Below, piece after piece: positions 34,301 to 40,520 of a stretch of DNA of 64,000 bases (position 1 is its first letter; each line of letters begins with the position of its first letter). Origin of the DNA: Microcebus murinus (lineage: Eukaryota > Chordata > Mammalia > Primates > Cheirogaleidae). A model generated the notes under the pieces. The model did no database searches. It had not been told where the DNA came from and was given only the letters and a program-made list of their open reading frames with translations. The stretch spans positions 38,236,501-38,300,500 of the forward strand of contig NC_134108.1 in NCBI RefSeq assembly GCF_040939455.1, given 5' to 3'. The translations under genes were made by a program, and so were the position numbers.

Positions 34301-36195
34301 CTTAATAATGGGATAAGAGTGATTAAGTGGCTTATTTATTTGATTTAGAATTCATAAAATGATACGTTTATGGATCAGTGTGAAACTCCACATTTGATAC
34401 CACTCAGAAAACAAGAATATTATTACGATATTTTGGTTAATGAGTACTTATTAGATCTTGCACTGCCATAATATCATTTAATTAAAACCAACTGCCAGCA
34501 TATTTAGGCACCATTTCTAGGCAGTAAAAAAAAACCAGAAGGCTTGTCCAGCCAAAAAGGTACAATAAAGTCGGCTTGGGTGGGGAGAGAATCTCAATCC
34601 AATTTCTAACATGAATATGTGGCTGAGTAACAGTCTGTGCTGATCCATCCCTGTCCACTTTTAATCCTTCTGACTGATGAAAAGCATGAGACATCTGTTT
34701 ATTTTAAGCACATGCTGGTGGCTGGCTTCCTTATTTTCACCTTTCTTTGTACAACTGTACAGAATTCATCAAATGCTTAATTCATACATTCACACAATGC
34801 CCCCCACCCCTGGTGTAGGGGCCTAACAAGATAACCCAGTTGCCTATATTGACCATATGAAAATTAAATTCTAGAATAAAGTGTTAAAAATAAACAAATG
34901 ACACTAACACAAAGCAAAATACGATATTATAATAGTGAAAACTTCATGTACTCAATATGGTGCTCCCTGTTAAGATAAAAGTAAATAAAACTAAGAGTTC
35001 CTACAACAGGAAAGGAACAGAAAAGAAAGAGAGGAGGAGATACATTTACTCAGCACTTAACAGGTGCCAAGAACCATTCAGGTAGTTTTTACTTATTCTT
35101 CTCAAGAACTCTACACATGAAAATATGCCCAAATAGGTGATTGTCTACAATAAGAGAAAGCCTTCATAAAATGATTCCAACAGCCTTGGAGTGTATTCTA
35201 ACAAGAATGCACTGTTGATGTAAATAATCGTTCTGCCTAGAATCTTCACATTTGGAACTAGAAGGTCACCTAGGCAACCCATCCATCTTAAGGATGACTC
35301 AATTTAAGCCAGACAACCAAAGGGGCTTGATTAAGGTCATCCTTGTTTAAAACAGATGAGATCAAACCAATAATCAAGCCATCCATTTACCACCCTGCTA
35401 GTAACTTGTTCAGTGAAATTTAGAGGTTACTAAGTTACTGAACACCTATTAGCACTTTTATTATAATAGTCATAAAATCCGATTATACAAATGGCCCAAA
35501 ATCTCCAAAGAATAATTTGCCATTTTCTATGAACTTGCATTTGAACATATTTGCCTATTTCCCTGATTGCTCTACTCACAAAGATCCAGACGCAAAGCGG
35601 GGTGTGTGTGTGTTGGGGGCGGGGGGGGGGGGAGAATCAGGTCACTGAGGTAAAGATTTCTTCTCATAAACCCCTGCGCTGACGATCCTGGACCGGGGGC
35701 TCCCTGTCCCCTCCGCGATTCGATTCGTATAACCCGTGAGTCCAGCGGGAGGACGGAGGATGAGTGTGCAGTAACGTGGCTCCCGCGCCCTCGGCTGGTC
35801 GGTTCCCCTCGCTCCTCCCGGGTCCCGAACGCTGACCCCACCGGACCGGACCGTTACAGGGTTACCAGGGCCGCGACGCCCCGCGCGGGCCGCCCCTCCC
35901 CCACCGCGGCCTGAGGCGAGCGGCGCCGGCCCGGCCCCCGCGGCTCCCTGCGCGAACAATACAGGGGTCCCCCGCCAGGCCGAACGCCAAGGCCCCGCGC
36001 CGCGGGCCTCGCAGGGAGCGTCGAGCTGCAGGCCGCAAAAGACAACCACGCGGGAGACGGACAGAGGAGGCGGTTAGTCAGGGCGCTGTGGCCCGACCGT
36101 ACCTGGCTCCAGGTGATGAATTCGTTGGTATGGGTTTCCTCCACAAGCGTCCACAGCTTGCTGAGGAAAGCCGGCACGTTCGAACTCTGCTTCAT
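1024..36195 (-). CDS. HSF2: HSF2, heat shock factor protein 2 (13 coding exons, 536 aa)
   Basis: HSF2 is a nuclear transcription factor that trimerises (also with HSF1) and binds nGAAn heat shock elements, acting in development, gametogenesis and proteostasis. Coding segments (minus strand, in transcript order): 36195-36103, 23290-23182, 23022-22895, 18304-18180, 15918-15843, 13244-13183, 12138-12051, 10472-10324, 9909-9670, 9060-8955, 4602-4549, 1842-1758, 1319-1024. All splice sites are AG/GT, phases match, and the sum is 1611 nt (536 aa plus stop), equal to the full-length human protein. Domains: winged-helix DNA-binding domain about residues 7-112 (exons 1-3), HR-A/B coiled-coil trimerisation region about 119-192 (exons 4-6), HR-C region around residues 357-410 (exons 10-11), C-terminal activation region in exon 13. 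SUMO-type motifs VKQE (K82) and IKQE (K139) are present. The start ATG has A at -3 and no upstream ATG back to about 36360. Intron 3 holds a piggyBac element; the intron 6 donor region holds an L1 insertion. Confidence 0.97.
1758..1842 (-). CDS. HSF2: HSF2 coding exon 12 (residues 411-438)
   Basis: 85 nt encoding [20 protein letters not shown] and GRKSKSKP. Acceptor TTTTAG, donor CCAG|GTAGGT, phase 1 end. Confidence 0.96.
3365..3558 (-). mobile_element. MER5A-like hAT MITE
   Basis: Reads CAAACTATGGTCC... GGAACACAGCCACGC ... ATATTTACTACTGGCCC, the reverse complement of the MER5A consensus. Old and diverged. Confidence 0.8.
4549..4602 (-). CDS. HSF2: HSF2 coding exon 11, alternatively spliced cassette (residues 393-410)
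   Basis: 54 nt (18 codons, phase 0 on both sides) encoding [18 protein letters not shown], acceptor TTTCAG and donor GTAAGT. In human and mouse this exon is included in the long isoform (536 aa) and skipped in the short one (518 aa). Because it is a multiple of three, skipping keeps the frame. Flanking introns are long here (4.35 kb and 2.7 kb). Confidence 0.96.
6400..8460 (-). mobile_element. L2 fragments (ancient LINE)
   Basis: Patchy similarity to the reverse complement of L2 ORF2/3' sequence, including GGCATTAAATTAG...GCCAAG, GAGCTGGAGATACAT and TCATTGAGAGG-type phrases. Strongly diverged and broken by other sequence, so boundaries are approximate. Confidence 0.45.
7070..7220 (-). repeat. 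MIR SINE fragment
   Basis: ATAGATGGGAAAACCAGGTAAGAGAGG...ACACAGCTAGTAAATAAC matches the reverse complement of the MIR core and tail region. Confidence 0.75.
8955..9060 (-). CDS. HSF2: HSF2 coding exon 10 (residues 357-392)
   Basis: 106 nt encoding [20 protein letters not shown] and [15 protein letters not shown]. This leucine-rich stretch is part of HR-C, the heptad repeat thought to fold back on HR-A/B and restrain trimerisation. Donor GAT|GTAGGT. Confidence 0.97.
9670..9909 (-). CDS. HSF2: HSF2 coding exon 9 (residues 277-356)
   Basis: 240 nt, the second largest coding exon. It encodes [20 protein letters not shown], a serine-rich middle with SLSSS/GSS-type runs, and ends [15 protein letters not shown]. 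Acceptor GATCTAG, donor GGAAA|GTGAGT-type junction in phase 2. Confidence 0.96.
10324..10472 (-). CDS. HSF2: HSF2 coding exon 8 (residues 228-276)
   Basis: 149 nt encoding [18 protein letters not shown], then [20 protein letters not shown] and [10 protein letters not shown]. Acidic region between the oligomerisation and activation domains. Acceptor TTTTTTAG, donor CCAA|GTAAGG. Confidence 0.97.
10473..12050 (-). other. HSF2 intron 7, with a possible old L1/HAL1 end
   Basis: No gene. 11650-12015 (plus) has the style of an old L1/HAL1 3' end: AGTGATTACCTCTAGG ... AACTATATTTGTAATGATTTATTTC ... ACTGCCATAATAAAA. The family is not certain; the remainder is unassigned AT-rich sequence. Confidence 0.4.
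12051..12138 (-). CDS. HSF2: HSF2 coding exon 7 (residues 198-227)
   Basis: 88 nt encoding [19 protein letters not shown] and ending DNHHHK. Acceptor TTTTCAG, donor AAA|GTAATT, a weaker donor than those of the neighbouring exons. Confidence 0.96.
12204..12227 (+). repeat. (CA)n microsatellite
   Basis: ACACACACACAC with one GC interruption, in HSF2 intron 6 close to exon 7. Confidence 0.85.
13061..13075 (-). promoter_or_regulatory. Duplicated (decoy) 5' splice site in HSF2 intron 6
   Basis: The left copy of the L1 target-site duplication. On the minus strand, with the adjoining L1 base, it reads CAG|GTAAGT, a full-consensus donor; the native site at 13183/13182 reads AAG|GTAAGT. Use of it would lengthen exon 6 by 109 nt, giving a stop codon immediately after the native junction. 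Confidence 0.75.
13076..13169 (+). mobile_element. 5'-truncated L1 3' tail inserted at the HSF2 exon 6 donor
   Basis: GGGCATTTATTCAAACC, then TTAAAATCTGTACCCCC, ATAATATGCC and an A-rich tail. This matches the 3' end of the lemur-type L1 at about 22440-22490. It is flanked by identical 15-bp copies of AATAAAAACTTACCT (13061-13075 and 13170-13184), a target-site duplication. About 45 bp of L1 plus a 50-bp A-rich tail remain. The duplicated sequence, read on the minus strand, is AG|GTAAGTTTTTATT, i.e. the last two bases of exon 6 and its splice donor. Confidence 0.92.
13183..13244 (-). CDS. HSF2: HSF2 coding exon 6 (residues 178-198)
   Basis: 62 nt encoding [20 protein letters not shown], the end of HR-A/B and a basic KRKR stretch likely to act in nuclear import. 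It ends in phase 2 (AG of R198). The donor AAAAG|GTAAGT sits inside the right-hand copy of an L1 target-site duplication. A second donor copy lies 109 nt further into the intron; read-through from the native donor gives AGG then TAA, an immediate stop. Confidence 0.96.
13245..15842 (-). other. HSF2 intron 5
   Basis: 2.6 kb, AT-rich. Apart from the MER20 copy I recognise no element and no gene. Confidence 0.6.
13801..13975 (-). mobile_element. MER20-like hAT MITE
   Basis: AGTGTTTCAGAAAGTGTGGTC ... GGAACTTGTTAGACATG ... GGGCCCAGTAATGTG ... GAGCGAGAACCACC follows the reverse complement of MER20. Confidence 0.8.
15843..15918 (-). CDS. HSF2: HSF2 coding exon 5 (residues 152-177)
   Basis: 76 nt encoding [18 protein letters not shown] followed by QQQVIRK, the central heptads of HR-A/B. 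Acceptor CATAG, donor GAAAA|GTAAGA. Confidence 0.97.
16295..16510 (-). repeat. MIR SINE
   Basis: TTTACTATGTTGCAGGTACTATGC ... TTTTATAGATGAGGACACTAAGG ... GACTTGCTAGAGATCATAC is the reverse complement of a near full-length MIR. It lies in HSF2 intron 4. Confidence 0.85.
17744..18004 (+). mobile_element. Alu, strepsirrhine type, lacking its 3' end
   Basis: Starts GGCCAGGTGTGGTGG, contains the left monomer, middle A-rich region and most of the right monomer to CGCTTGAGCTCAG, then goes straight into poly(A). The last 80 bp or so of the right monomer are missing. Flanks AAAACATAATATT (17731-17743) and AAAACATAAAATT (18001-18013) look like a target-site duplication. It lies in HSF2 intron 4, antisense to the gene. 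Confidence 0.9.
18180..18304 (-). CDS. HSF2: HSF2 coding exon 4 (residues 111-152)
   Basis: 125 nt, acceptor GAAAG|GTTTC and donor AAAAG|GTAAAG. It encodes [18 protein letters not shown] and [16 protein letters not shown], the linker and start of the HR-A/B hydrophobic heptad region used for trimerisation. IKQE gives a second SUMO-type consensus at K139. Confidence 0.96.
19237..21113 (-). pseudogene. piggyBac transposase pseudogene (DDE_Tnp_1_7 family)
   Basis: It starts at ATG 21111-21113 (MD, then a TAG stop) with an acidic N-terminus. It continues through a PLATFORM-like segment containing [16 protein letters not shown] and ETNEYA (about 20600). A 234-codon open stretch follows (20542-19838) with [17 protein letters not shown], the first catalytic aspartate in [13 protein letters not shown] and the second in FFTDRYYTS. 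The third, in a [15 protein letters not shown] motif, follows a run of seven G at about 19674-19681 that shifts the frame. The C-terminal cysteine-rich domain (CVVC...[15 protein letters not shown]) ends at about 19237. I count several stops (after MD, near 20740, near 20530) and at least three frameshifts, so it is inactive, but all domains are recognisable. Confidence 0.9.
21623..21680 (+). mobile_element. Tiny retroposed insert inside the L1
   Basis: GGTTT, A15, TCCAGATACGCTGTAGGTTT and a run of about 20 A, flanked by two copies of AAAGAAGACAAAAGAA (21607-21622 and 21681-21696). The flanks are a 16-bp target-site duplication within L1 ORF2, so this is a secondary poly(A)-tailed insertion. 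The source RNA is not recognised. Confidence 0.8.
21837..22277 (+). pseudogene. L1 ORF2p C-terminal fragment
   Basis: 146-codon open stretch matching the end of L1 ORF2p (zinc-knuckle-region side, [15 protein letters not shown] through the [11 protein letters not shown] region). The reverse transcriptase and endonuclease parts are absent because of 5' truncation. Not functional. Confidence 0.85.
22504..22768 (-). other. Right-hand end of the piggyBac element, possibly with an Alu-like head
   Basis: From the L1 poly(A) to the right terminal repeat. The first 40 bases (GGCAGGATGCCATGGCTCATG...) resemble an Alu 5' head but then diverge, so this may be chance. 22670-22768 is CpG-containing and rich in GTCGAGT-type palindromes typical of a transposon subterminal region. 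Confidence 0.6.
22895..23022 (-). CDS. HSF2: HSF2 coding exon 3 (residues 68-110)
   Basis: 128 nt, AG acceptor and GTGAGT donor. It encodes [18 protein letters not shown] and [18 protein letters not shown], the end of the winged-helix domain. The VKQE motif places a SUMO-acceptor lysine at K82, a known HSF2 modification site in the domain's loop. Intron 2 before it is only 159 nt; the right end of a piggyBac element lies about 120 nt downstream in intron 3. Confidence 0.97.
23182..23290 (-). CDS. HSF2: HSF2 coding exon 2 (residues 32-68)
   Basis: 109 nt between a TTTTCAG acceptor and a GTGAGT donor. It starts [15 protein letters not shown] and includes the DNA-recognition helix segment [11 protein letters not shown], the most conserved part of HSF DNA-binding domains. 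It ends in phase 1 (the first base of Y68). Confidence 0.97.
23836..25230 (+). mobile_element. L1M (L1MA/L1MB-type) 3' end
   Basis: Decayed ORF2 (GGCATAAAGCAGACATACAG..., GATAAGGGGTTAATATTCAG, AACCACAATGAGATACCAG) followed by an L1MA/MB 3' UTR (GTATAAAGTTTCAGTTTGG, CTGAACAGTACATTTAAAAATGG). In HSF2 intron 1, antisense to the gene. Confidence 0.9.
25290..25480 (+). mobile_element. L1M ORF2 fragment
   Basis: Contains AAGCTGTCAATTATCCCCAAATT and neighbouring AT-rich ORF2-like sequence. Short and diverged. Confidence 0.5.
25560..25870 (-). mobile_element. Alu (old, antisense to plus)
   Basis: T-rich start (25560-25590), GAGATAGGATCTCACTCC, then GCCTCAGCCTCCTGAAAAAG and the reverse head CACTGTGGCTGGCC. 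GATAAAATT copies on both sides (about 25550 and 25872) give a target-site duplication. Confidence 0.92.
25880..27330. other. HSF2 intron 1 segment without gene
   Basis: AT- and pyrimidine-rich. About 26640-26850 resembles L2 in plus orientation (GGGCTTCGACACTGTAGG ... GACAATCTCATCTACACC). Nothing else recognised. Confidence 0.5.
27791..28500 (+). mobile_element. MaLR (MLT1-type) solo LTR, split by an Alu
   Basis: 27791-28101 and 28440-28500: ATTATGGGCTGAATGTATG, TTCACATGTTAAAGCCTC, GGTGGGGCCC, then after the Alu CTATTGTTTGTATTTTGTTATAACA and GACTAAGA. These are the conserved phrases of MLT1 LTRs. Flanks GTAACA and GTGACA fit a short duplication. No internal retroviral sequence is present. 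Confidence 0.8.
28102..28430 (+). mobile_element. Alu, strepsirrhine type
   Basis: GGCCTGGCCCTGGTGGCTCA head, both monomers, middle region AATTAATCAACCAACTA, poly(A) to about 28430. Flanks AAGAAATAAATTCCT and AAGAAAGAAATTCCT differ at one base, a target-site duplication inside the MLT1 LTR. Confidence 0.95.
29268..30400 (+). mobile_element. L2 LINE fragment
   Basis: GACACAGTTGATCATCTC ... TTCTCAGTCTCCTTTGCTGG ... CTAAATGTTGGAATACCTC ... TCAAACATCACCTCCTCAG and AGAGGCTTTCCTCATCACC match L2 ORF2 and 3' region in order. A 22-bp tandem duplication lies at 29917-29961. Confidence 0.85.
30685..30882 (+). mobile_element. MER5A hAT MITE
   Basis: TGACAAGCTTTTTCTTAATGG ... TAATTTAGGCTTGCAGATC ... AATTAAACTTTATTTATAAAACAG ... 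GCCAACCCCTG follows MER5A in sense orientation. Confidence 0.85.
31247..31552 (-). mobile_element. Alu (antisense to plus)
   Basis: Poly(T) from 31251, GAGACAAGGTCTCTACTCTG, CCTCAGCCTCCTGGGC, and reversed head near 31550. It interrupts an L2 3' end (31195-31246 and 31555-31730: CATGAAGGCAGGAATTTTGA ... ACAAATATTTGTGACTGAC). Confidence 0.92.
32137..32367. mobile_element. hAT-Charlie-type MITE with perfect 8-bp duplication
   Basis: Inverted ends CAGCAGTCCCCAACC and (reverse complement) CTGCAGTCCCCAATCC. Internal phrases GACTGGTTTCATGGAAGAC and GGTTGTAAATACAGATGAAG belong to a known primate hAT MITE family. GTTTAGAA flanks both sides exactly (32129-32136, 32368-32375). Confidence 0.9.
32380..35600. 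other. HSF2 intron 1, 5' part
   Basis: No gene. MIR-like fragments at 34015-34140 (plus) and 35035-35115 (minus), and a poly(A)/(GAAA)n tract at 33211-33240. The rest is unassigned. Confidence 0.55.
35605..35633 (+). repeat. (GT)n plus long G-run
   Basis: GTGTGTGTGT followed by GGGGGC and a run of 13 or so G, about 0.5 kb into HSF2 intron 1 at the edge of the CpG island. The G-rich strand is the template strand of HSF2. Confidence 0.85.
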
Positions 36196-36620
36196 TGTTA
36201 ACGCGGCGCAGGGATTCCAAATTCTACACCCGAACGCGACGATAGCGGTGGCGGCGGCAGCTGCTCCCCGAGAACGCCCACAACGCAGGCGCAGCAGCTC
36301 CCCGGCCCCGCCCCCAGGGCTCCGCCAGGCGCTCAGCACCGCCGGGAGGCCGGGCGGCCGCACGTGACGGACAAGTCGCTGTGCTCCGCCCGGGCGCAGT
36401 GGTCCCGCGCCGATCCCTTTTCTGGCCAATCCCAGAGACCCACCGCAGGACAGAGAAAAGCGATTGGATGCTAAATACGTGGAGGGGTGGGAGCAGAAGG
36501 GGGCGCTGCCATCTCATTCGCTGTTTGTAGAGGAGCCTTCACAGTAGCGGCTCAGGAGACCGTGTTTGGTTGTTTCACGTGGAAACGGCGTAGGGTTTCT
36601 GGGTTGTGGCCGGAGGGTAC
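35650..36620 (-). promoter_or_regulatory. HSF2: HSF2 CpG-island promoter
   Basis: This is the only dense CpG cluster in the window; it surrounds exon 1. Upstream of the ATG (36193-36195) on the minus strand are a GC box (36306-36315), an NRF1-like GCGCCTGCG (about 36286-36296), a CACGTGAC E-box/CRE-like site (36361-36368) and two CCAAT boxes in opposite orientation (36426-36430 plus, 36463-36467 minus). No TATA box is seen, so dispersed initiation around 36250-36400 is likely. Confidence 0.8.
36103..36195 (-). CDS. HSF2: HSF2 coding exon 1 (residues 1-31)
   Basis: It begins [15 protein letters not shown] and ends ...FITWSQ, followed by the donor CAG|GTACGG. It encodes the first helix of the DNA-binding domain. 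It lies in the CpG island, and the 5' UTR continues upstream on the minus strand from 36196. It ends in phase 0, so exon 2 opens with the codon for N32. Confidence 0.97.
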
Positions 36621-38624
36621 AAAAAGTCTTCAGGGTCCTCTGAGTCATACGTTTGGCAGGCAAAGTGTGGTTTGCGCTAGTCTACAGAAAGGAATAATTC
36701 AGATAGGGAAAAAAAAATCAGTTTTCAATCATGATGTGCTAGGCCCCGAAATGAAACTGTCTTAAATATAAACCACCTTGTACTTAAATTTTCACTGGGA
36801 GAAAATGTCCCCTTTCAAATGTGTTTATCAAAAAGAGGAGTTTAAATAATAAATCTCTACTAAGCATATGTATGCAAACCAGGAACTGTAATAGGCATGT
36901 CACAAGCTGTTTTTTAATTCAACAGACTTCAAGTGCCTACCGTATGCCCAGCATAAAAAAGGTCTCATTTATACTACTTTAGTCAATTAAAATAATTGTT
37001 CCTGCTTGTACTTTACACATGCATTCTTGTTTGCCTGAGATAGTTTGGTATAGTGGGAAAAAATAGTGGACAAGGAGTCAGTACATCTGAGTTTAGACTC
37101 AGCTTCAAGGACTTTTTACTATATGTTAAATTATACTGGTACCATGTCATATAGATCAATTATTTAATCTATTAGTGCCAGTTTTTCCTCTTTCTTCACT
37201 GGGAATAGGAATATGTTTTCACCCATTAAAAGTGGCTTTAATAACATAATAGCTGTGAAAGTGCTTTGAAAATATGAAGAAGTTTACAAAATTAAACTTT
37301 AATTTTTTTTATAAAAGTCAGCCTGTGAAGACAAAAATGTATAAGCAAGTCTGAGATAACAACACTTTATAACATAGGATTGATTTACTTCCTGGGTATA
37401 TGTAAAATGGTACATAAAAAATAAAATATACAGTATCTTCCAATAAGCAAATGTTTATTGAATACTACCTTTGTCTTCAGCACCGGTCTCTTTGCTGAAG
37501 CAAAATCAGGCATTTGGAGGTATACATGTAATAAAGGAACTAGTATTTGATGAGCTCTTATATATGCCCAAGACTTTATGTAATATTATCTCATTGACTC
37601 CTCACAGCACCTCAGTGAACTAGGTCTTCTTATCCCATTTTTGAATCAAGATTCTGAGACTCAAAAGTTGATTAATTTCCCTATAGTCACAGCCAGTAAA
37701 TGGGAAAGGGTATTTACACCCAGGCTTTATTGAACTCAAAAGCCTGTGCTCTTTTCATTGTTCAATAATGACACGATTTCAAAACTCAAGATGCTTGTAT
37801 TTTAATTCAAAAAACAAGATAAATACAATAATCAGCAACCATTAATATTTTTTAAAAGAGCTAAACGTATAAAGTGAGTACTAGATAAGTTAAAGACAGA
37901 GGTTTGTAAGTTAAGGTGGTTAGGAGAAAATTCATGGAGGTTAGGAACCTTAAGCTGGGTCTTGAAATACAAATATATCTATCTGGATAGCCAAATGGAA
38001 GCTGCAGAATGAGCAAAGACCTGGAGTCTAATGAGCATAACCATGCCTGTCTGTGGAAGGCAACAGCTCGGGAGCTAATATTGGTAGTGTTTGCGAGGAA
38101 AATGTGGCCTACTTTCAGGACATATTTGCATTTTAAAAAGGTGTGGTTAAATACTCAGAAACTCTTCTTTGGGCATTTAATATGTACAAGTATAGGGTTT
38201 TACTTAGTAGGCCCCTAAACTTAGTTTAATGTTCTGCTGTCATCTTGTTGAAATTCTTAATTTTAGAACAAGTGACCCTGCATTGTCATTTTGCACTGGG
38301 TCACAGAGAACCGTAGATGGTTCTGCTTCCACTGTATGGCATCTTATAGATCATAAGTTTGAGACCAGTGATTCTCAAACTTAAGCATGCATCTGAATCA
38401 CTTGGAGAAGGGAGCCTGCTAATATTAAACAAATGAACAAATATCATCTATAAAGTAGTATTTGTAATACTCATAAGACAGGCTAAGGGGATAAGTTATT
38501 AACCAGATAAGGAAACCCTGGCATCAGAAAATTTGATAGTGTTACCTAAAATCACCTAGGTAAGGTTGGAATTGAAACCATGTCTTTCACAGTCTGAAAT
38601 ACATGCTTTTTTCCTTTATACCAT

Positions 38625-38803
38625 TGTGCCTCAAATTTTAGCCTACATCAAAATCATCTAGATAGCTTCTTAAAAAATAGATTGCTGCTTCTGAACCCAT
38701 TTCACTCTGTAAGTCTGGGGTACAGGCTAAGAATTTGTACTTCTAACAGGTTCCCAGATGATGCAGATGCTGCTAGTCCTGGGACCACATGTTGAGATTC
38801 ACT
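38625..38803 (+). mobile_element. MER20 hAT MITE
   Basis: TGCCTCAAATTTTAGCCTAC ... AAGAATTTGTACTTCTAACAG and GTTCCCAGATGATGCAGATG, ending ATTCACTGTT; sense orientation. A second MER20 head lies at 38367-38420. Confidence 0.85.
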
Positions 38804-40406
38804 GTTATAGAGGAAAAATTAGGAAACTGACCTTCCCTTGCTAACAAGGGAAACCTTCACCTCTTAACAAAATCCGATCTAGACCTTCCAGGAATAATTT
38901 AAACTATTGTCTTTTCTTTTTCTATGAACTTTATCATTCATATTATTGTATTAATAATTAATAAACTTTCTGAAAAATTAAGTATGACTATAGAATTTGG
39001 GGGGAAGAAAATCATAATTATTGGCTTGTTTATACTTCTTTATAAAACAGAGAGTAAGAAAACCAAACCAAGCTTTATCTCACAATTATTTCCTGTGTAT
39101 AATATTCCACAAATATCAGAAGAAACAGATTTGAGCCAGTGTCAATGATTTTGACAGGTTTACAATATTAGAGGATAAAAATGTCACTTTCTTAAAGGAG
39201 TTATCTCCTATTGATTTCAATTTTAAAAGGTGGAGTATTTCCATGGCTCATTTGCAGCCTGGAGGGTAAGGTTTAGAAGATTTAGAATAACGTTAGAAAA
39301 TAAGAGTGATCTGGACCTTTACCTAGGAAATGAAAAGCATATTGGGGAGAAATGTGATACTTCAAAGCATCTGATTCTGATTGCCAGAAATTCTATACTG
39401 ACATCACTTCTTTTGTGAAATCTTCCTTGACAACCTTTATTATACATTTTTTACATCATATTGTAATTATTTATATGTTTTTTTATACTAGCCTGTGAAA
39501 CTCCTTCAATATAAATTCTATGTCATATTTATGTCTGTTCATCTACAAAGACTTTTTAAATGACTCTACAATGCCTGGTATATGTTAAACTCTTAATAAA
39601 TACTTGTTGAATTCATCAATGAATAGATGAACACATAAGTGCTAACCATCAGCTTAGTCTTCCATGACTACCAAATCTGGATTAGTTCCTCCCATATGTT
39701 CCCCTAGATCCTGAAACCTGACCTTCATAGTATTTACCACACTGCTGTTGCCCACTTACTTCTCAGCAAACCTCACTAGACAGACAGATTGTGCTTGCAT
39801 TGCTCACTAAACAAAGTGCTAATAGCATAAGAATTGCTCAATAAATTTTTTTGAATGAATAATTTTAGCTTTTTGAAATCCTTTGGATAAAATTGACTCT
39901 ACCTAATAAGAAAACCATTATAACTTAAGTCTCAGTGAGTATAAACTTTTTTGTTTACAAGAGAAGAAAATGAAGAGAAGAGCTTAAGGAATAGCTCAAC
40001 TGAGAGGCATATGAATGAGAAACTATCAGTACTGCACAAATATCAGAATCCTGGAAATGCCAGACATTAATGGAATGTCATAGAGACCTGGTTTTGAGGT
40101 CATTTATGTCTTTGAAACAAATGACAGTGGCAAAATTCTTAAGGACCCTTGGGTAGGCTTTTGACTAAGTGAAAAGCTAGAAGATTGTGAAATTTTTAAA
40201 GAAGGAAATTCTTAAATTTTTAAAGAAGGTCAAAGAAGAATCTTCCTTTCTCGAAGGCTACAACTTGTATGCAAAAAGCATTGGCCAAAAGAGCTTTATA
40301 CATGGGAAATGCGTTAGTACCACTTGTACCAGGCTTAGGCTGGGATTGCTCTATATTAAACTTCCATTCTATGCCAAATTTGCTAGAATGCAGTTAATCA
40401 CCCAAC

Positions 40407-40520
40407 TAGGGTGACAAACTAGTCCAGGTTTGCACAGGACTTTTCCAGATTTAGTACTGAAAGTCCTATGCCCCAGGTACTGCCTTAGCACCAGGCAAAC
40501 CAGGATGTTTAGTCACCCTA
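40407..40520. mobile_element. MER53-like palindromic MITE
   Basis: Starts TAGGGTGACAAACTAGTCC and ends GTTTAGTCACCCTA. The ends are inverted repeats beginning TAGGGTGAC; the inside is near-palindromic (CCAGGTTTGC / CAAACCAGG). TA at both ends. Confidence 0.75.

Noticed and set aside
36196..36429. Open frame upstream of and in frame with the HSF2 start (78 extra codons)
   Set aside because: There is no ATG in it; the apparent start is TTG. It is open because the CpG-rich sequence lacks stops. It also extends past the likely transcription start.
36113..36765. Plus-strand open frames of 84 and 92 codons in the CpG island
   Set aside because: They overlap HSF2 exon 1 antisense or the promoter, have GC-driven composition and no recognisable domain.
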